Shown in pieces: positions 8,224-16,996 of a DNA stretch of 64,000 bases. The position numbers and the translations under genes are program-made. This DNA comes from Rhodocyclaceae bacterium (GTDB lineage: Bacteria; Pseudomonadota; Gammaproteobacteria; Burkholderiales; Rhodocyclaceae), in the NCBI GenBank assembly GCA_023230455.1, contig JALNXH010000009.1:62001-126000 (forward strand), in the 5' to 3' direction. The notes under the pieces are model-generated. The model was not told the DNA's origin and did not search any database. It was given only the letters and a program-made list of their open reading frames with translations. Position 1 is the first letter of the stretch. The number at the start of each line of letters is the position of its first letter.

Positions 8224-8514
8224 ATGTACACCTCCAGTCACGAGAGTTTCGTCATCATCGGAGTCACCGAGGATGGCAAGCGTTTTCGCCCCAGCGACTG
8301 GGCCGAGCGGCTTTGCGGAACCATGTCGATCTTCGGCGCCGAACGCCGCATGGCCTATTCCCCGTATGTTCAACCGGGGTCATGGGAGGGCGAGAAATGC
8401 GTCTTCGTGGACGTACGCATCCACGACATCGAGCGTCTGGCCTATCACTTCCTGGAAAATTTCGCGCGGGACAATCAACTCAAGCGCGCGCCCTGGACGC
8501 CCAGCCGTCCCTAA
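8224..8514 (+). CDS. DUF3579 domain protein
   Basis: 96 residues beginning near MYTSSHESFVIIGVTEDGKRFRPSDWAERLCGTMS. This pattern is typical of DUF3579, a betaproteobacterial family of unknown function. The FRPSDWAERL block and the acidic VDVRIHDIERLAYHFLENFARDN helix are the conserved parts. In many betaproteobacteria it sits between arginine genes and rpsT/murJ, as here. No clear ribosome site precedes the ATG, so the start could be a few codons off. Confidence 0.8.
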   Translation: MYTSSHESFVIIGVTEDGKRFRPSDWAERLCGTMSIFGAERRMAYSPYVQPGSWEGEKCVFVDVRIHDIERLAYHFLENFARDNQLKRAPWTPSRP

Positions 8515-8543
8515 TCGAACGGGCAATAAAGCACGTAAACGAA

Positions 8544-8577
8544 CGATGCCGGACCGCGTTTCCACGGCCCGGCATCG
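8544..8577. terminator. bidirectional hairpin between DUF3579 and rpsT
   Basis: A 9 bp arm (CGATGCCGG) pairs with CCGGCATCG across an inner mismatch and a short loop, midway between two convergent genes. The U-tracts on both sides are weak, so it may act as a bidirectional terminator or as a 3' end stabiliser. Confidence 0.5.
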
Positions 8578-8594
8578 TCGGAATTCCTACGGGC

Positions 8595-8855
8595 TTACAG
8601 CGCCTTGATGGCCGCGGAGAGGCGGCTCTTGTAGCGTGCTGTGGTGTTCTTGTGCACGATTTTCTTGTCAGCGATGGAATCGATGACACTCTGCGATTCC
8701 TTGAAAACCGCCTGCGCGGCAGCCTTGTCGCCGGCACCGATGGCTTTGCGTACCTTCTTGATTGCAGTACGCAGCGTCGAGCGCAGGCTCATATTGTGAG
8801 CACGCTGCGCGACGGCCTGACGGGCGCGCTTGCGGGCTTGGGCGGTATTGGCCAT
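8595..8855 (-). CDS. rpsT: 30S ribosomal protein S20
   Basis: 86 residues, MANTAQARKRARQAVAQRAHN to the end SRLSAAIKAL. It is the very basic, helical S20 that binds 16S rRNA and is needed for efficient small-subunit assembly. Length and sequence are canonical. Longer in-frame extension upstream is not conserved. A near-consensus sigma70 promoter lies just ahead of it on the minus strand, divergent from murJ. Confidence 0.97.
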   Translation of the reverse strand: MANTAQARKRARQAVAQRAHNMSLRSTLRTAIKKVRKAIGAGDKAAAQAVFKESQSVIDSIADKKIVHKNTTARYKSRLSAAIKAL

Positions 8856-8889
8856 GTTCTGTGTTCCGAGGTTGCTGGAAAAGCGCGCG

Positions 8890-8918
8890 ATTATAGGCAG
8901 ATACCAAAACCATTGCAA
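8890..8918 (-). promoter_or_regulatory. sigma70 promoter of rpsT
   Basis: On the minus strand TTGCAA is followed after exactly 17 nt by a perfect TATAAT, giving a start point roughly 25-30 nt upstream of the rpsT ATG. This fits a strongly expressed ribosomal protein gene. Confidence 0.75.
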
Positions 8919-8946
8919 GCACCGATTTCGCCTAACATTCGACCCC

Positions 8947-10482
8947 ATGAACCTGCTCAAGACTCTCGCCACCGTCAGCGGCATGACGCTCCTGTCGCGC
9001 ATCCTCGGTTTCGTCCGCGACTTCGTCATCGCCCGGGCGTTCGGCGCAGGTGCAGGTACTGATGCGTTCTTCGTGGCTTTCCGGCTACCCAACCTACTGC
9101 GCCGTCTGTTTGCCGAAGGCGCCTTCTCCCAGGCCTTCGTTCCCATCCTGGCGGAATACAAGAATCGCCGCGGCGAGGACGAAACCAAGCGCTTGATCGA
9201 TCACGTGGCCAGCGCACTGTTTCTCGCCGTGCTGGCCGTTACGCTGATCGGCATGATCGCCACACCGATCATCATCTACATTTCGGCGCCAGGCTTTGCG
9301 ACCGATCCAGACAAGTTCGCTCTCACCGTACAACTGACCCGCATAACCTTCCCCTACATTATCTGCATGTCACTCGTGGCCTTCGCGGCGGGCATCCTCA
9401 ACACCTGGAGCCGCTTCGCGCTGCCCGCCTTTACGCCAGTACTGCTGAACGTGGCAATGATTGTCGGCGCAACGGTACTGGCGCCTTATTTCAATCCCCC
9501 AGTCGTAGCCCTGGCCTGGGCGGTATTTCTCGGCGGCCTGTTGCAGCTTGGGCTCCAAGTGCCAGCGCTGACCCGGATTGGCATGCTGCCACGTTTCAGC
9601 CTGTTGCTAAGCGATCCGGGCGTGCGCCGCATCCTCAGATTGATGGCCCCGGCCGTGCTGGGCGTTTCGGTATCGCAAATATCGCTGCTGATCAACACCA
9701 TCTTCGCCTCCTTCCTGCCCAGTGGCAGCGTTTCCTGGCTCTACTATGCCGACCGACTGATGGAATTTCCCGCCGGACTACTCGGCGCCGCGTTGGGCAC
9801 TATCTTGCTGCCCAGCCTATCCAAAACCCACGCCAACGGGCAACACGAAGAGTTCTCCGCGCTGCTCGACTGGGGCCTGCGCCTAACGCTGCTGCTCACC
9901 CTCCCCGCGGCGCTGGCGCTGGCAATTCTTGCAGTGCCCCTGCTCGCCACCCTGTTCCAGCATGGCGCCTTCAGCGCCGCCGACGTGCTGCAAACCCGCT
10001 CCGCCTTGGTTGCGTACAGCATCGGCCTCAGCGGACTGATTCTGGTCAAAGTGCTGGCGCCGGGCTTCTACTCGCGTCAGGACATCCGTACCCCGGTCAA
10101 AATCGCACTCATGACCCTGGTGCTGACCCAATTGATGAATTTTGCTTTTATCGGCTGGCTCAGGCATGCCGGCCTCGCGCTCTCCATCGGACTGGCCTCC
10201 TGTTTCAACGCAGCCTTCCTCTATCGCGGGTTGCGCAGTCGCGGCGTCTATAGCCCCGCCCCAGGCTGGCCGGTGTTCCTGCTCAAACTGGCGGCAGCGC
10301 TGACAGTCATGGGACTGGGCCTGATCTGGGGAGCAAATGGCGACGCCACATGGTTGGAGGGTGCGGCCGTGCCCAAACTGGCGCGACTCTCAGCCCTGGT
10401 TGCCGGTGGCGGAACGCTGTATCTCGGCACGCTCTGGCTGCTCGGCTTCCGCCTGCGCGAATTCAAGCGCCGAGCCGCCTGA
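8947..10482 (+). CDS. murJ: lipid II flippase MurJ
   Basis: 511-residue polytopic inner-membrane protein of the MOP superfamily that flips undecaprenyl-PP-linked peptidoglycan precursor across the membrane. The N-terminal signature MNLLKTLATVSGMTLLSRILGFVRDFVIARAFGAG...DAFFVAFRLPNLLRRLFAEGAFSQAFVP is diagnostic. It contains the Arg residues that line the cavity in studied MurJ. About 14 helices follow. The ATG at 8947 matches the family start, but no Shine-Dalgarno is visible, so initiation may be leaderless or weak. It is divergent from rpsT. Confidence 0.96.
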   Translation: MNLLKTLATVSGMTLLSRILGFVRDFVIARAFGAGAGTDAFFVAFRLPNLLRRLFAEGAFSQAFVPILAEYKNRRGEDETKRLIDHVASALFLAVLAVTLIGMIATPIIIYISAPGFATDPDKFALTVQLTRITFPYIICMSLVAFAAGILNTWSRFALPAFTPVLLNVAMIVGATVLAPYFNPPVVALAWAVFLGGLLQLGLQVPALTRIGMLPRFSLLLSDPGVRRILRLMAPAVLGVSVSQISLLINTIFASFLPSGSVSWLYYADRLMEFPAGLLGAALGTILLPSLSKTHANGQHEEFSALLDWGLRLTLLLTLPAALALAILAVPLLATLFQHGAFSAADVLQTRSALVAYSIGLSGLILVKVLAPGFYSRQDIRTPVKIALMTLVLTQLMNFAFIGWLRHAGLALSIGLASCFNAAFLYRGLRSRGVYSPAPGWPVFLLKLAAALTVMGLGLIWGANGDATWLEGAAVPKLARLSALVAGGGTLYLGTLWLLGFRLREFKRRAA

Positions 10483-10559
10483 GCGCCGACTTTTTGCTAC
10501 GGCGGCGCTACACTGAAACGTTGTTACTCGCTCACTATTACTCGCGGAGGATCTGCCCA

Positions 10560-11495
10560 ATGAACATCGCCAGCAACGTCACCGAGTTGATCGGCAACAC
10601 GCCCCTGGTGCTTATCAACCGACTAGCCGCCGGCCTCGGTGCCTCCATAGCGGCAAAGCTCGAGTACTTCAACCCCGGCCACAGCGTCAAGGATCGCATC
10701 GCAATCTCGATGATCGACGCCGCCGAAGCAGCTGGAAAGATCAAGCCCGGGGTAACCACGCTGGTCGAGCCGACCAGCGGCAATACCGGCATCGGCCTCG
10801 CCATGGTAGCGGCGGCCCGCGGCTACAAGCTGGTTCTGACCATGCCCGAAAGCATGAGCAAGGAACGCCGCCTGCTGCTCAAGGCCTACGGCGCCGACCT
10901 GATCCTAACGCCCGCCGCGGAAGGCATGGGCGGGGCCATCGCCAAAGCCGGCGAACTGGCGGCCAGCAAACCCAATCATTTCATGCCGCAGCAGTTCGAG
11001 AATCCGGCGAATCCGGAAATCCACCGCAAAACCACCGCAGAGGAAATCTGGCGCGATACCGACGGTAAAGTAGACATCGTCGTCTCCGGCATTGGTACCG
11101 GTGGCACCATCACAGGAGTCGGCGAAGTGCTCAAGGCACGCAAGCCAGCGGTAAAAATGATCGCCGTGGAACCCGATGCCAGCCCGGTACTCTCGGGTGG
11201 AGCAAAGGGCCCGCATATCATTCAAGGCATCGGCGCCGGGTTCGTGCCGGCCATACTCAACACCAAAATCTACGATGAGGTGATCCGCGTCAGTAACGAC
11301 GACGCACTCGCGGTAGCGCGCAGAATGGCCACCGACGAAGGCTTGCTGGTGGGCATCTCGTCAGGCGCAGTGACTTGGGCTGCACTACAGGTGGGCGCCC
11401 GTCCGGAAAATGCCGGTAAGCTGATCGTGGTGATCATTCCGTCCTACGGCGAGCGCTATCTTTCCACCAAGCTGTACGAGCATCTGGCCGACTGA
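10560..11495 (+). CDS. cysK: cysteine synthase A
   Basis: O-acetylserine sulfhydrylase, PLP fold type II, 311 residues; makes cysteine from O-acetylserine and sulfide. PLP lysine in PGHSVKDRIA, substrate loop EPTSGNTGIGLA and the phosphate-binding loop SGIGTGGTITGVGEVLK are all intact, with the ISSGAV block near the C-terminus. GGAGG stands 8 nt upstream of the ATG. The MPQQFENPANPEIH segment is of CysK rather than CysM type. It is monocistronic between murJ and the convergent hppA, ending at a strong shared terminator. Confidence 0.95.
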   Translation: MNIASNVTELIGNTPLVLINRLAAGLGASIAAKLEYFNPGHSVKDRIAISMIDAAEAAGKIKPGVTTLVEPTSGNTGIGLAMVAAARGYKLVLTMPESMSKERRLLLKAYGADLILTPAAEGMGGAIAKAGELAASKPNHFMPQQFENPANPEIHRKTTAEEIWRDTDGKVDIVVSGIGTGGTITGVGEVLKARKPAVKMIAVEPDASPVLSGGAKGPHIIQGIGAGFVPAILNTKIYDEVIRVSNDDALAVARRMATDEGLLVGISSGAVTWAALQVGARPENAGKLIVVIIPSYGERYLSTKLYEHLAD

Positions 11496-11516
11496 CGCGC
11501 GGAGCGTTAGCCAAAA

Positions 11517-11540
11517 AAACGGCGGCCGAGGCCGCCGTTT
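11517..11540. terminator. bidirectional terminator cysK / hppA
   Basis: An 11 bp perfect stem (AAACGGCGGCC with its complement) has a 2-nt apparent loop. Seven A precede it, which gives a U-run for the leftward hppA transcript, and three T follow for cysK. It lies between two convergent stop codons. Confidence 0.85.
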
Positions 11541-11561
11541 CCATTCCTGCTTCAATTCGAA

Positions 11562-13631
11562 TCAAGCCACCAGCGGCAGAATCAGCAAAGCAACGATGTT
11601 GATGATTTTGATCAGCGGATTGACCGCCGGACCGGCGGTATCCTTGTATGGGTCGCCGACCGTATCGCCGGTCACCGCCGCCTTGTGGGCTTCGGAACCT
11701 TTGCCGCCGAAGTTGCCGTCTTCGATGTACTTCTTGGCGTTGTCCCAGGCACCGCCGCCGGTGGTCATCGAAATGGCGACGAACAGGCCAGTCACAATGG
11801 TCCCCATCAGCACGCCGCCCAGTGCCCGCACACCGGCACCGGGACCCATCAGAGCGTTCATGCCGAAGGCCACGGCAACTGGAACCAGCACCGGCAGCAG
11901 CGATGGAATCATCATTTCGCGAATCGCCGCCTTGGTCAGCATGTCAACGCAGGTGCCATATTCCGGCTTGGCCGTACCTTCCATGATGCCCTTGATTTCC
12001 TTGAACTGACGCCGTACCTCGACCACCACGGCGCCTGCGGAACGACCGACGGCTTCCATCGCCATCGCTCCGAACAGGTAGGGAATCAAACCGCCGATGA
12101 ACAGGCCGATGATCACCGCCGGATCCGACAGGTCGAACAGCACGTGCTTGCCCAAGCCTTCGAGGCCGTGTGTGAAGTCGGCGAACAGCACCAGCGCGGC
12201 AAGACCGGCGGAGCCGATCGCGTAACCCTTGGTCACGGCCTTGGTGGTGTTGCCCACGGCGTCCAGCGGGTCTGTAATCGCGCGTACAGAGTCCGGCAGT
12301 TCCGACATTTCGGCAATGCCTCCAGCGTTGTCGGTGATCGGGCCATAGGCGTCGAGCGCGACGATGATGCCGGCCATCGACAGCATCGAAGTCGCGGCGA
12401 TGGCGATGCCATACAAGCCCGCCAGGCTGTAGGACGCCCAGATCGCAGCGCAGACGGACAGCACCGGCCAGGCCGTGGCTTTCATCGAAACGCCTAGGCC
12501 GGCAATGATGTTGGTGCCATGACCGGTGGTCGAGGCTTCGGCGATATGGCGTACCGGCGCGAAGTCGGTACCGGTGTAGTACTCGGTGATGTACACCATC
12601 AGGCCGGTAAGGACCAGACCGATCACCGCCGACTCATAAAGCGCCAGCGAACCGATCACGGTACCATCAGCCGTCACCAGCCCACTGCCGAGGATCCAGG
12701 TAGTGATCGGGTAGAAGGCGACCAAGGCCATCACACCAGCCACGGCCAGCCCCTTGTAGAGGGCATTCATGATCTTCGCGCCGGGGGACGTTTTGACGAA
12801 CATCGCGCCGACGATCGAAGCGATGATCGAGAAACCGCCGAGCGCCAGCGGGTAGACCAGCGCCGCCTCGTTGCCTTTGAACAGCAACGCGCCGAGCAGC
12901 ATGGTTGCCACAATGGTTACCGCATAGGTCTCGAACAAGTCGGCCGCCATGCCGGCGCAGTCGCCGACGTTGTCGCCGACGTTATCGGCAATCACTGCCG
13001 GATTGCGCGGGTCGTCTTCGGGAATACCAGCTTCGACCTTGCCCACCAGGTCGGCGCCGACGTCAGCGCCCTTGGTGAAGATGCCGCCGCCAAGACGGGC
13101 GAAGATGGAAATCAGCGAAGAGCCGAAGCCCAGTCCGACCAGCGGATGGATTACCTGATCAAGCGCCACGTCGGGCGCCGCATTCGACTTGAGGAAGGCA
13201 TAGAAGCCTGCCACGCCAAGCAGGCCAAGGCCCACCACCAGCATGCCGGTGATCGCGCCGCCGCGGAAGGCCACGTTGAGCGCTTCGTTGAGGCCAGTAC
13301 GGGCTGCTTCCGCGGTACGCACGTTGGCGCGCACCGAGACGTTCATGCCGATATAACCGGCTGCGCCGGAGAGCACGGCGCCGATGACGAAGCCGACGGC
13401 GGTGGACATGCCTACGGTCAGTCCGATGACTACCGCTAGAACCGCGCCGACGATGCCAATCGTCGCGTACTGACGGTTCAGGTAGGCTTGGGCGCCCTCC
13501 TGAATGGCTGCAGCGATTTGCTGCATGCGTTCGTTACCGGCCGGCTGGGCGACGATCCAGCGGCTAGATACGAAGCCGTAGGCGATCGCTATGACCGAAC
13601 ACACCAATGCGAAAATCAATCCATCTGACAT
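11562..13631 (-). CDS. hppA: H+-translocating membrane pyrophosphatase, K+-independent type
   Basis: 689-residue polytopic enzyme (about 16 helices) that hydrolyses PPi and pumps protons. PPi/Mg site motifs: GGGIFTKGADVGADLVGKVE, then IPEDDPRNPAVIADNVGDNVGDCAGMAADLFE. The diagnostic segment GNTTKAVTKG has Lys and Thr where K+-dependent pumps have Ala and Gly, which predicts the K+-independent, proton-pumping subclass. It is divergent from the PPi-type phosphofructokinase gene, 232 bp apart, so the two may be co-regulated from that intergenic region. Confidence 0.96.
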   Translation of the reverse strand: MSDGLIFALVCSVIAIAYGFVSSRWIVAQPAGNERMQQIAAAIQEGAQAYLNRQYATIGIVGAVLAVVIGLTVGMSTAVGFVIGAVLSGAAGYIGMNVSVRANVRTAEAARTGLNEALNVAFRGGAITGMLVVGLGLLGVAGFYAFLKSNAAPDVALDQVIHPLVGLGFGSSLISIFARLGGGIFTKGADVGADLVGKVEAGIPEDDPRNPAVIADNVGDNVGDCAGMAADLFETYAVTIVATMLLGALLFKGNEAALVYPLALGGFSIIASIVGAMFVKTSPGAKIMNALYKGLAVAGVMALVAFYPITTWILGSGLVTADGTVIGSLALYESAVIGLVLTGLMVYITEYYTGTDFAPVRHIAEASTTGHGTNIIAGLGVSMKATAWPVLSVCAAIWASYSLAGLYGIAIAATSMLSMAGIIVALDAYGPITDNAGGIAEMSELPDSVRAITDPLDAVGNTTKAVTKGYAIGSAGLAALVLFADFTHGLEGLGKHVLFDLSDPAVIIGLFIGGLIPYLFGAMAMEAVGRSAGAVVVEVRRQFKEIKGIMEGTAKPEYGTCVDMLTKAAIREMMIPSLLPVLVPVAVAFGMNALMGPGAGVRALGGVLMGTIVTGLFVAISMTTGGGAWDNAKKYIEDGNFGGKGSEAHKAAVTGDTVGDPYKDTAGPAVNPLIKIINIVALLILPLVA

Positions 13632-13863
13632 AGGCTACCCTCCCTTGTGAATCGTTAATTGAATAGGTACGACGCGGCACTCTACCACGCCCATCCTGCC
13701 GCATCTCAACCTCGGCGATGCCATGGGCTGCTGCGGAATAGCGGAGAAACCCAATCAATGCCACACAAGCCGCATCGAAGCCCCCGGCTACCGCCCTGCG
13801 ACAGCCCCGCGTCGAGCGCCGCTGCGCGTAATATGCGCAGACGAGATTGGATGGAGGTCGATC

Positions 13864-15084
13864 ATGATGCAGGGAAAAGTTCTGGTTGCACAGGGCGGCG
13901 GACCCACCGCCGTCATAAACCAATCGCTGGCCGGAGTGGTTCTGGAAGCGCGCAAATTCCGCAACGTCGACCTTGTATACGGCGCCTACCATGGAGTCTC
14001 GGGCATCGTTAACGAAGACTTTCTCGATCTGACGCAGGAAACCAGCCACAACATCGAGATGGTGGCGAACACGCCCGCCTCGGCGCTCGGCTCGACGCGC
14101 GACAAGCCCGACCTGAAATATTGTCAGGAGATATTCAAGGTACTGAAGGCCCATGGTATCGGCTACTTCTTCTATATCGGCGGCAACGACTCGTCCGATA
14201 CCGTGCGCATCGTCAGCGAGGAGGCCGCGCGGGCCAATTATCCGTTGCGCTGCATCCACATTCCGAAGACGATCGATAACGACCTGGTCGGCAACGACCA
14301 TACCCCCGGATTCCCGTCTGCCGCACGCTTCGTGGCACAGTCGTTCATGGGCGCCAACCTGGACAACGCGGCGCTGCGGGGGGTCTATCTGGCGGTGGTG
14401 ATGGGACGCCACGCCGGTTTCTTGACCGCGGCCTCGGCATTGGGCAAGAAATTCCCGGACGATGGCCCCCATCTCATTTACATCCCGGAACGGACGTTCC
14501 GGATCGAACAGTTCCTCACGGACGTCAAAGCGACCTATGAAAAATACGGCCGTTGTGTAATCGCCGCATCGGAAGGCATTCATGACGGCAAAGGTGAACC
14601 GATCATCACAACGCTGTCCGGTCAGGTCGAACGGGATGCCCACGGCAATGTCCAACTCTCGGGTTCGGGCGCCCTAGCCGACCTACTGTGCGACGAAATC
14701 AAAACCAAGCTCGGTATCAAGCGCGTACGCGGCGATACTTTCGGTTATCTACAGCGCTCGTTCATGGGCTGCGTTTCCGACGTCGATCAGCGCGAAGCCC
14801 GCGAAGTCGGCGAGAAAGCGGTGCAATACGCGATGTGGGGAGACCGCGACGGATCGGTGGCGATCAAGCGCACTGGCTTCTACTCGGTGGATTACCACCT
14901 GCTGCCGCTAGGTGCGGTTGCCGGCAAAACCCGCGTAATGGAAGACGAATTCATTGCCGCCAACGGCACCGACGTCACCGACGCCTTCCGCCTCTATCTG
15001 CGGCCGCTACTGGGCTCGGGGATGCCCGATGCCTATCGCCTGCGGCTCAACAAGGTGGCAAAAATTCTTAATTCGGACAGGTAG
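13864..15084 (+). CDS. pfp: pyrophosphate-dependent 6-phosphofructokinase
   Basis: 406 residues, PFK-A fold. Phosphoryl-donor loop GGNDSSDTV has Asp in place of the Gly of ATP enzymes, and PKTIDND has the Lys. This D/K pair is the established mark of PPi specificity and of reversible catalysis. MGRHAGFLTAASAL is the fructose-6-phosphate block. It starts at ATG 13864 with GGAGG upstream; a second ATG follows immediately. Divergent from the PPi-hydrolysing proton pump and convergent (35 bp) with an ATP-type PFK, it would link glycolytic flux to the PPi pool. Confidence 0.93.
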   Translation: MMQGKVLVAQGGGPTAVINQSLAGVVLEARKFRNVDLVYGAYHGVSGIVNEDFLDLTQETSHNIEMVANTPASALGSTRDKPDLKYCQEIFKVLKAHGIGYFFYIGGNDSSDTVRIVSEEAARANYPLRCIHIPKTIDNDLVGNDHTPGFPSAARFVAQSFMGANLDNAALRGVYLAVVMGRHAGFLTAASALGKKFPDDGPHLIYIPERTFRIEQFLTDVKATYEKYGRCVIAASEGIHDGKGEPIITTLSGQVERDAHGNVQLSGSGALADLLCDEIKTKLGIKRVRGDTFGYLQRSFMGCVSDVDQREAREVGEKAVQYAMWGDRDGSVAIKRTGFYSVDYHLLPLGAVAGKTRVMEDEFIAANGTDVTDAFRLYLRPLLGSGMPDAYRLRLNKVAKILNSDR

Positions 15085-15119
15085 GAAAAAACACGGCGGC
15101 AAGGTCCCGTTGCAACGGG

Positions 15120-16229
15120 TCAGTCGCCGAAACAGATTCCGATGTCGCGCCCCGTCTGTAGCGTGTCGCTGTCCAGCGGTACGCCCTTCATGCGCCCTGC
15201 AACTTCTGCCAAAGCAACGTAGTTCACATTGGGGAACGCCAGCGCGACCATCACTCCCGACAGTCCCTCTTCCAGACCGCGAACGGCTGCCGTGCCAAAG
15301 CGCATGGCGGCAAGGCGATCGAACGATGTCGGGCTACCGCCTCTGAGCAGATGGCCGAGTACGACGACGCGGGTCTCCTTGCCGGTACGTTGTTCGAGTT
15401 CCTTGGCAACGCGCTCGCCGATACCACCAAGCCGCTCGGCATGACCAATCTCCGCCTGCGCGACGACGGCACGCTCACCGTGGGCCGCTTCCGCACCTTC
15501 GGCGACCATCACCAGCGAATACATGCGCCCCTCGCTGTCGCGGGCGCGGACCTTAGCGGCCACCTTGTCGAGATCGAAGGGAATTTCCGGAATCAGAATG
15601 GCGTGAGCACTGCCCGAGATGCCGGCATGCAAAGCGATCCATCCCGCATAGCGCCCCATGACTTCGACCACCATAACGCGTTGATGGCTCTGCGCCGTAC
15701 TGTGCAGCCGGTCGAGACATTCGGTAGCAAAGCTCACCGCAGTATCGAAACCGAAGGTGGTGTAGGTCTTGTCCAGGTCGTTGTCGATCGTCTTTGGCAC
15801 GCCGATGACCCGTAACCCCTTCTCGTGCAGCGCATTGGCGATGGTCAGCGAGCCGTCGCCGCCGATGGAAACCAAGGCGTCGAGCTGCTTCATGGCAAAG
15901 AAATTGAGGATCTCGTCGCTGCGATCGACATCGCGGGTCGACCCGTCCACCATTTGCATCGGGAAATGCAGCGGATTGCCCTTGTTGGTCGTGCCCAGAA
16001 TGGTGCCGCCCAGATGCCCTATGCCGCGCACCTTGTCTCGTGTCAGGCGGAATACCCCCTCCCCGGAGTAGCGCTCTGGAAACATGATGCCGTTGAAGCC
16101 ATCTCTAATGCCATAGGATTCCCAGCCGCGATTGGCGGCCGCAATAACGACCGCACGTATAACGGCATTGAGGCCGGGAGCGTCTCCGCCGCCGGTACAG
16201 ATCGCAATTCGCTTGATCGGGCTCGTCAC
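15120..16229 (-). CDS. pfkA: 6-phosphofructokinase, ATP-type donor loop
   Basis: 369 residues. The donor loop SIGGDGSLTIAN has Gly (ATP-type), whereas PKTIDNDLDKTYTTFGFDTA keeps the Lys seen in PPi enzymes. This G/K combination marks the mixed group III PFKs, many of which use ATP. MGRYAGWIAL and GHLLRGGSPTSFDR are the substrate blocks. The start MTSPIKRIAICTGGGDAPGLN is canonical. A small perfect palindrome (15106-15119) lies between its stop and the convergent pfp stop. Together the neighbours give the cell one irreversible and one reversible enzyme for the same step. Confidence 0.92.
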   Translation of the reverse strand: MTSPIKRIAICTGGGDAPGLNAVIRAVVIAAANRGWESYGIRDGFNGIMFPERYSGEGVFRLTRDKVRGIGHLGGTILGTTNKGNPLHFPMQMVDGSTRDVDRSDEILNFFAMKQLDALVSIGGDGSLTIANALHEKGLRVIGVPKTIDNDLDKTYTTFGFDTAVSFATECLDRLHSTAQSHQRVMVVEVMGRYAGWIALHAGISGSAHAILIPEIPFDLDKVAAKVRARDSEGRMYSLVMVAEGAEAAHGERAVVAQAEIGHAERLGGIGERVAKELEQRTGKETRVVVLGHLLRGGSPTSFDRLAAMRFGTAAVRGLEEGLSGVMVALAFPNVNYVALAEVAGRMKGVPLDSDTLQTGRDIGICFGD

Positions 16230-16257
16230 GGCCGCCGCTTGCGCGCTTTTCGCTCAA

Positions 16258-16926
16258 TCAACCGGCCAGCGCAGCGAAGGCGCGCTGGGTGATTTCATCC
16301 ACCCCGCCCTGCCCCGCAATCCGCCGGTACTGGGGCGCCTTGACGCCGTTCGGCGCCTCGCCGGAATTCGCCCAGCGGGAGTAGTACTCGACCAGAGGCT
16401 TGGTCTGAGAATGGTAAACGTCGAGACGTTTCCTGACCGTTTCCTCCTTGTCGTCGTCGCGCTGAATCAACGCTTCGCCTGTGACATCGTCCTTGCCGTC
16501 CGCCTTCGGCGGGTTGAACTTGACGTGATAGGTACGCCCCGACGCCAGATGTACCCGACGGCCGCTCATGCGGGCAATGATTTCCTCGTCCGGCACATCG
16601 ATCTCAAGCACGAAATCGATCGCCACGCCGGCGGTTTTCATCGCCTCGGCCTGCGGAATGGTGCGCGGAAAACCGTCGAACATATAGCCCTTGGCGCAAT
16701 CCGGCTGCTTCAGCCGATCTTTGACCAGGCCGATGATGATATCGTCGGACACCAACCCGCCCGCATCCATCACCTTCTTGGCCTCAAGCCCCAGCGGCGT
16801 GCCCGCCTTGACTGCGGCTCGCAACATGTCGCCCGTGGAAATCTGCGGGATGGCGAATTTTTCCTTGATGAAATTGGCCTGCGTGCCCTTGCCTGCACCG
16901 GGCGGGCCGAGGAGGATCAGTCTCAT
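16258..16926 (-). CDS. adk: adenylate kinase
   Basis: 222 residues; interconverts ATP + AMP and 2 ADP in the cytosol. P-loop LLGPPGAGKGTQA, AMP-binding STGDMLR, GYMFDGFPRTIPQAEAM, and the LID beginning RMSGRRVHLASGRTYHVKFNPP. The LID has no Cys4 zinc site, as in other Gram-negative long forms. It is the last gene of the exbB-exbD-lpxK-trm112-kdsB-adk run, 70 bp after kdsB, and is separated from pfkA by 28 bp, so read-through into pfkA is possible. Confidence 0.97.
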   Translation of the reverse strand: MRLILLGPPGAGKGTQANFIKEKFAIPQISTGDMLRAAVKAGTPLGLEAKKVMDAGGLVSDDIIIGLVKDRLKQPDCAKGYMFDGFPRTIPQAEAMKTAGVAIDFVLEIDVPDEEIIARMSGRRVHLASGRTYHVKFNPPKADGKDDVTGEALIQRDDDKEETVRKRLDVYHSQTKPLVEYYSRWANSGEAPNGVKAPQYRRIAGQGGVDEITQRAFAALAG

Positions 16927-16996
16927 GTGAACTCCAGAGTGGATGCGTGGATGGTTTTCGTGATGGCCTGCAAATTACCGTCAATCGCCTAGCGGG

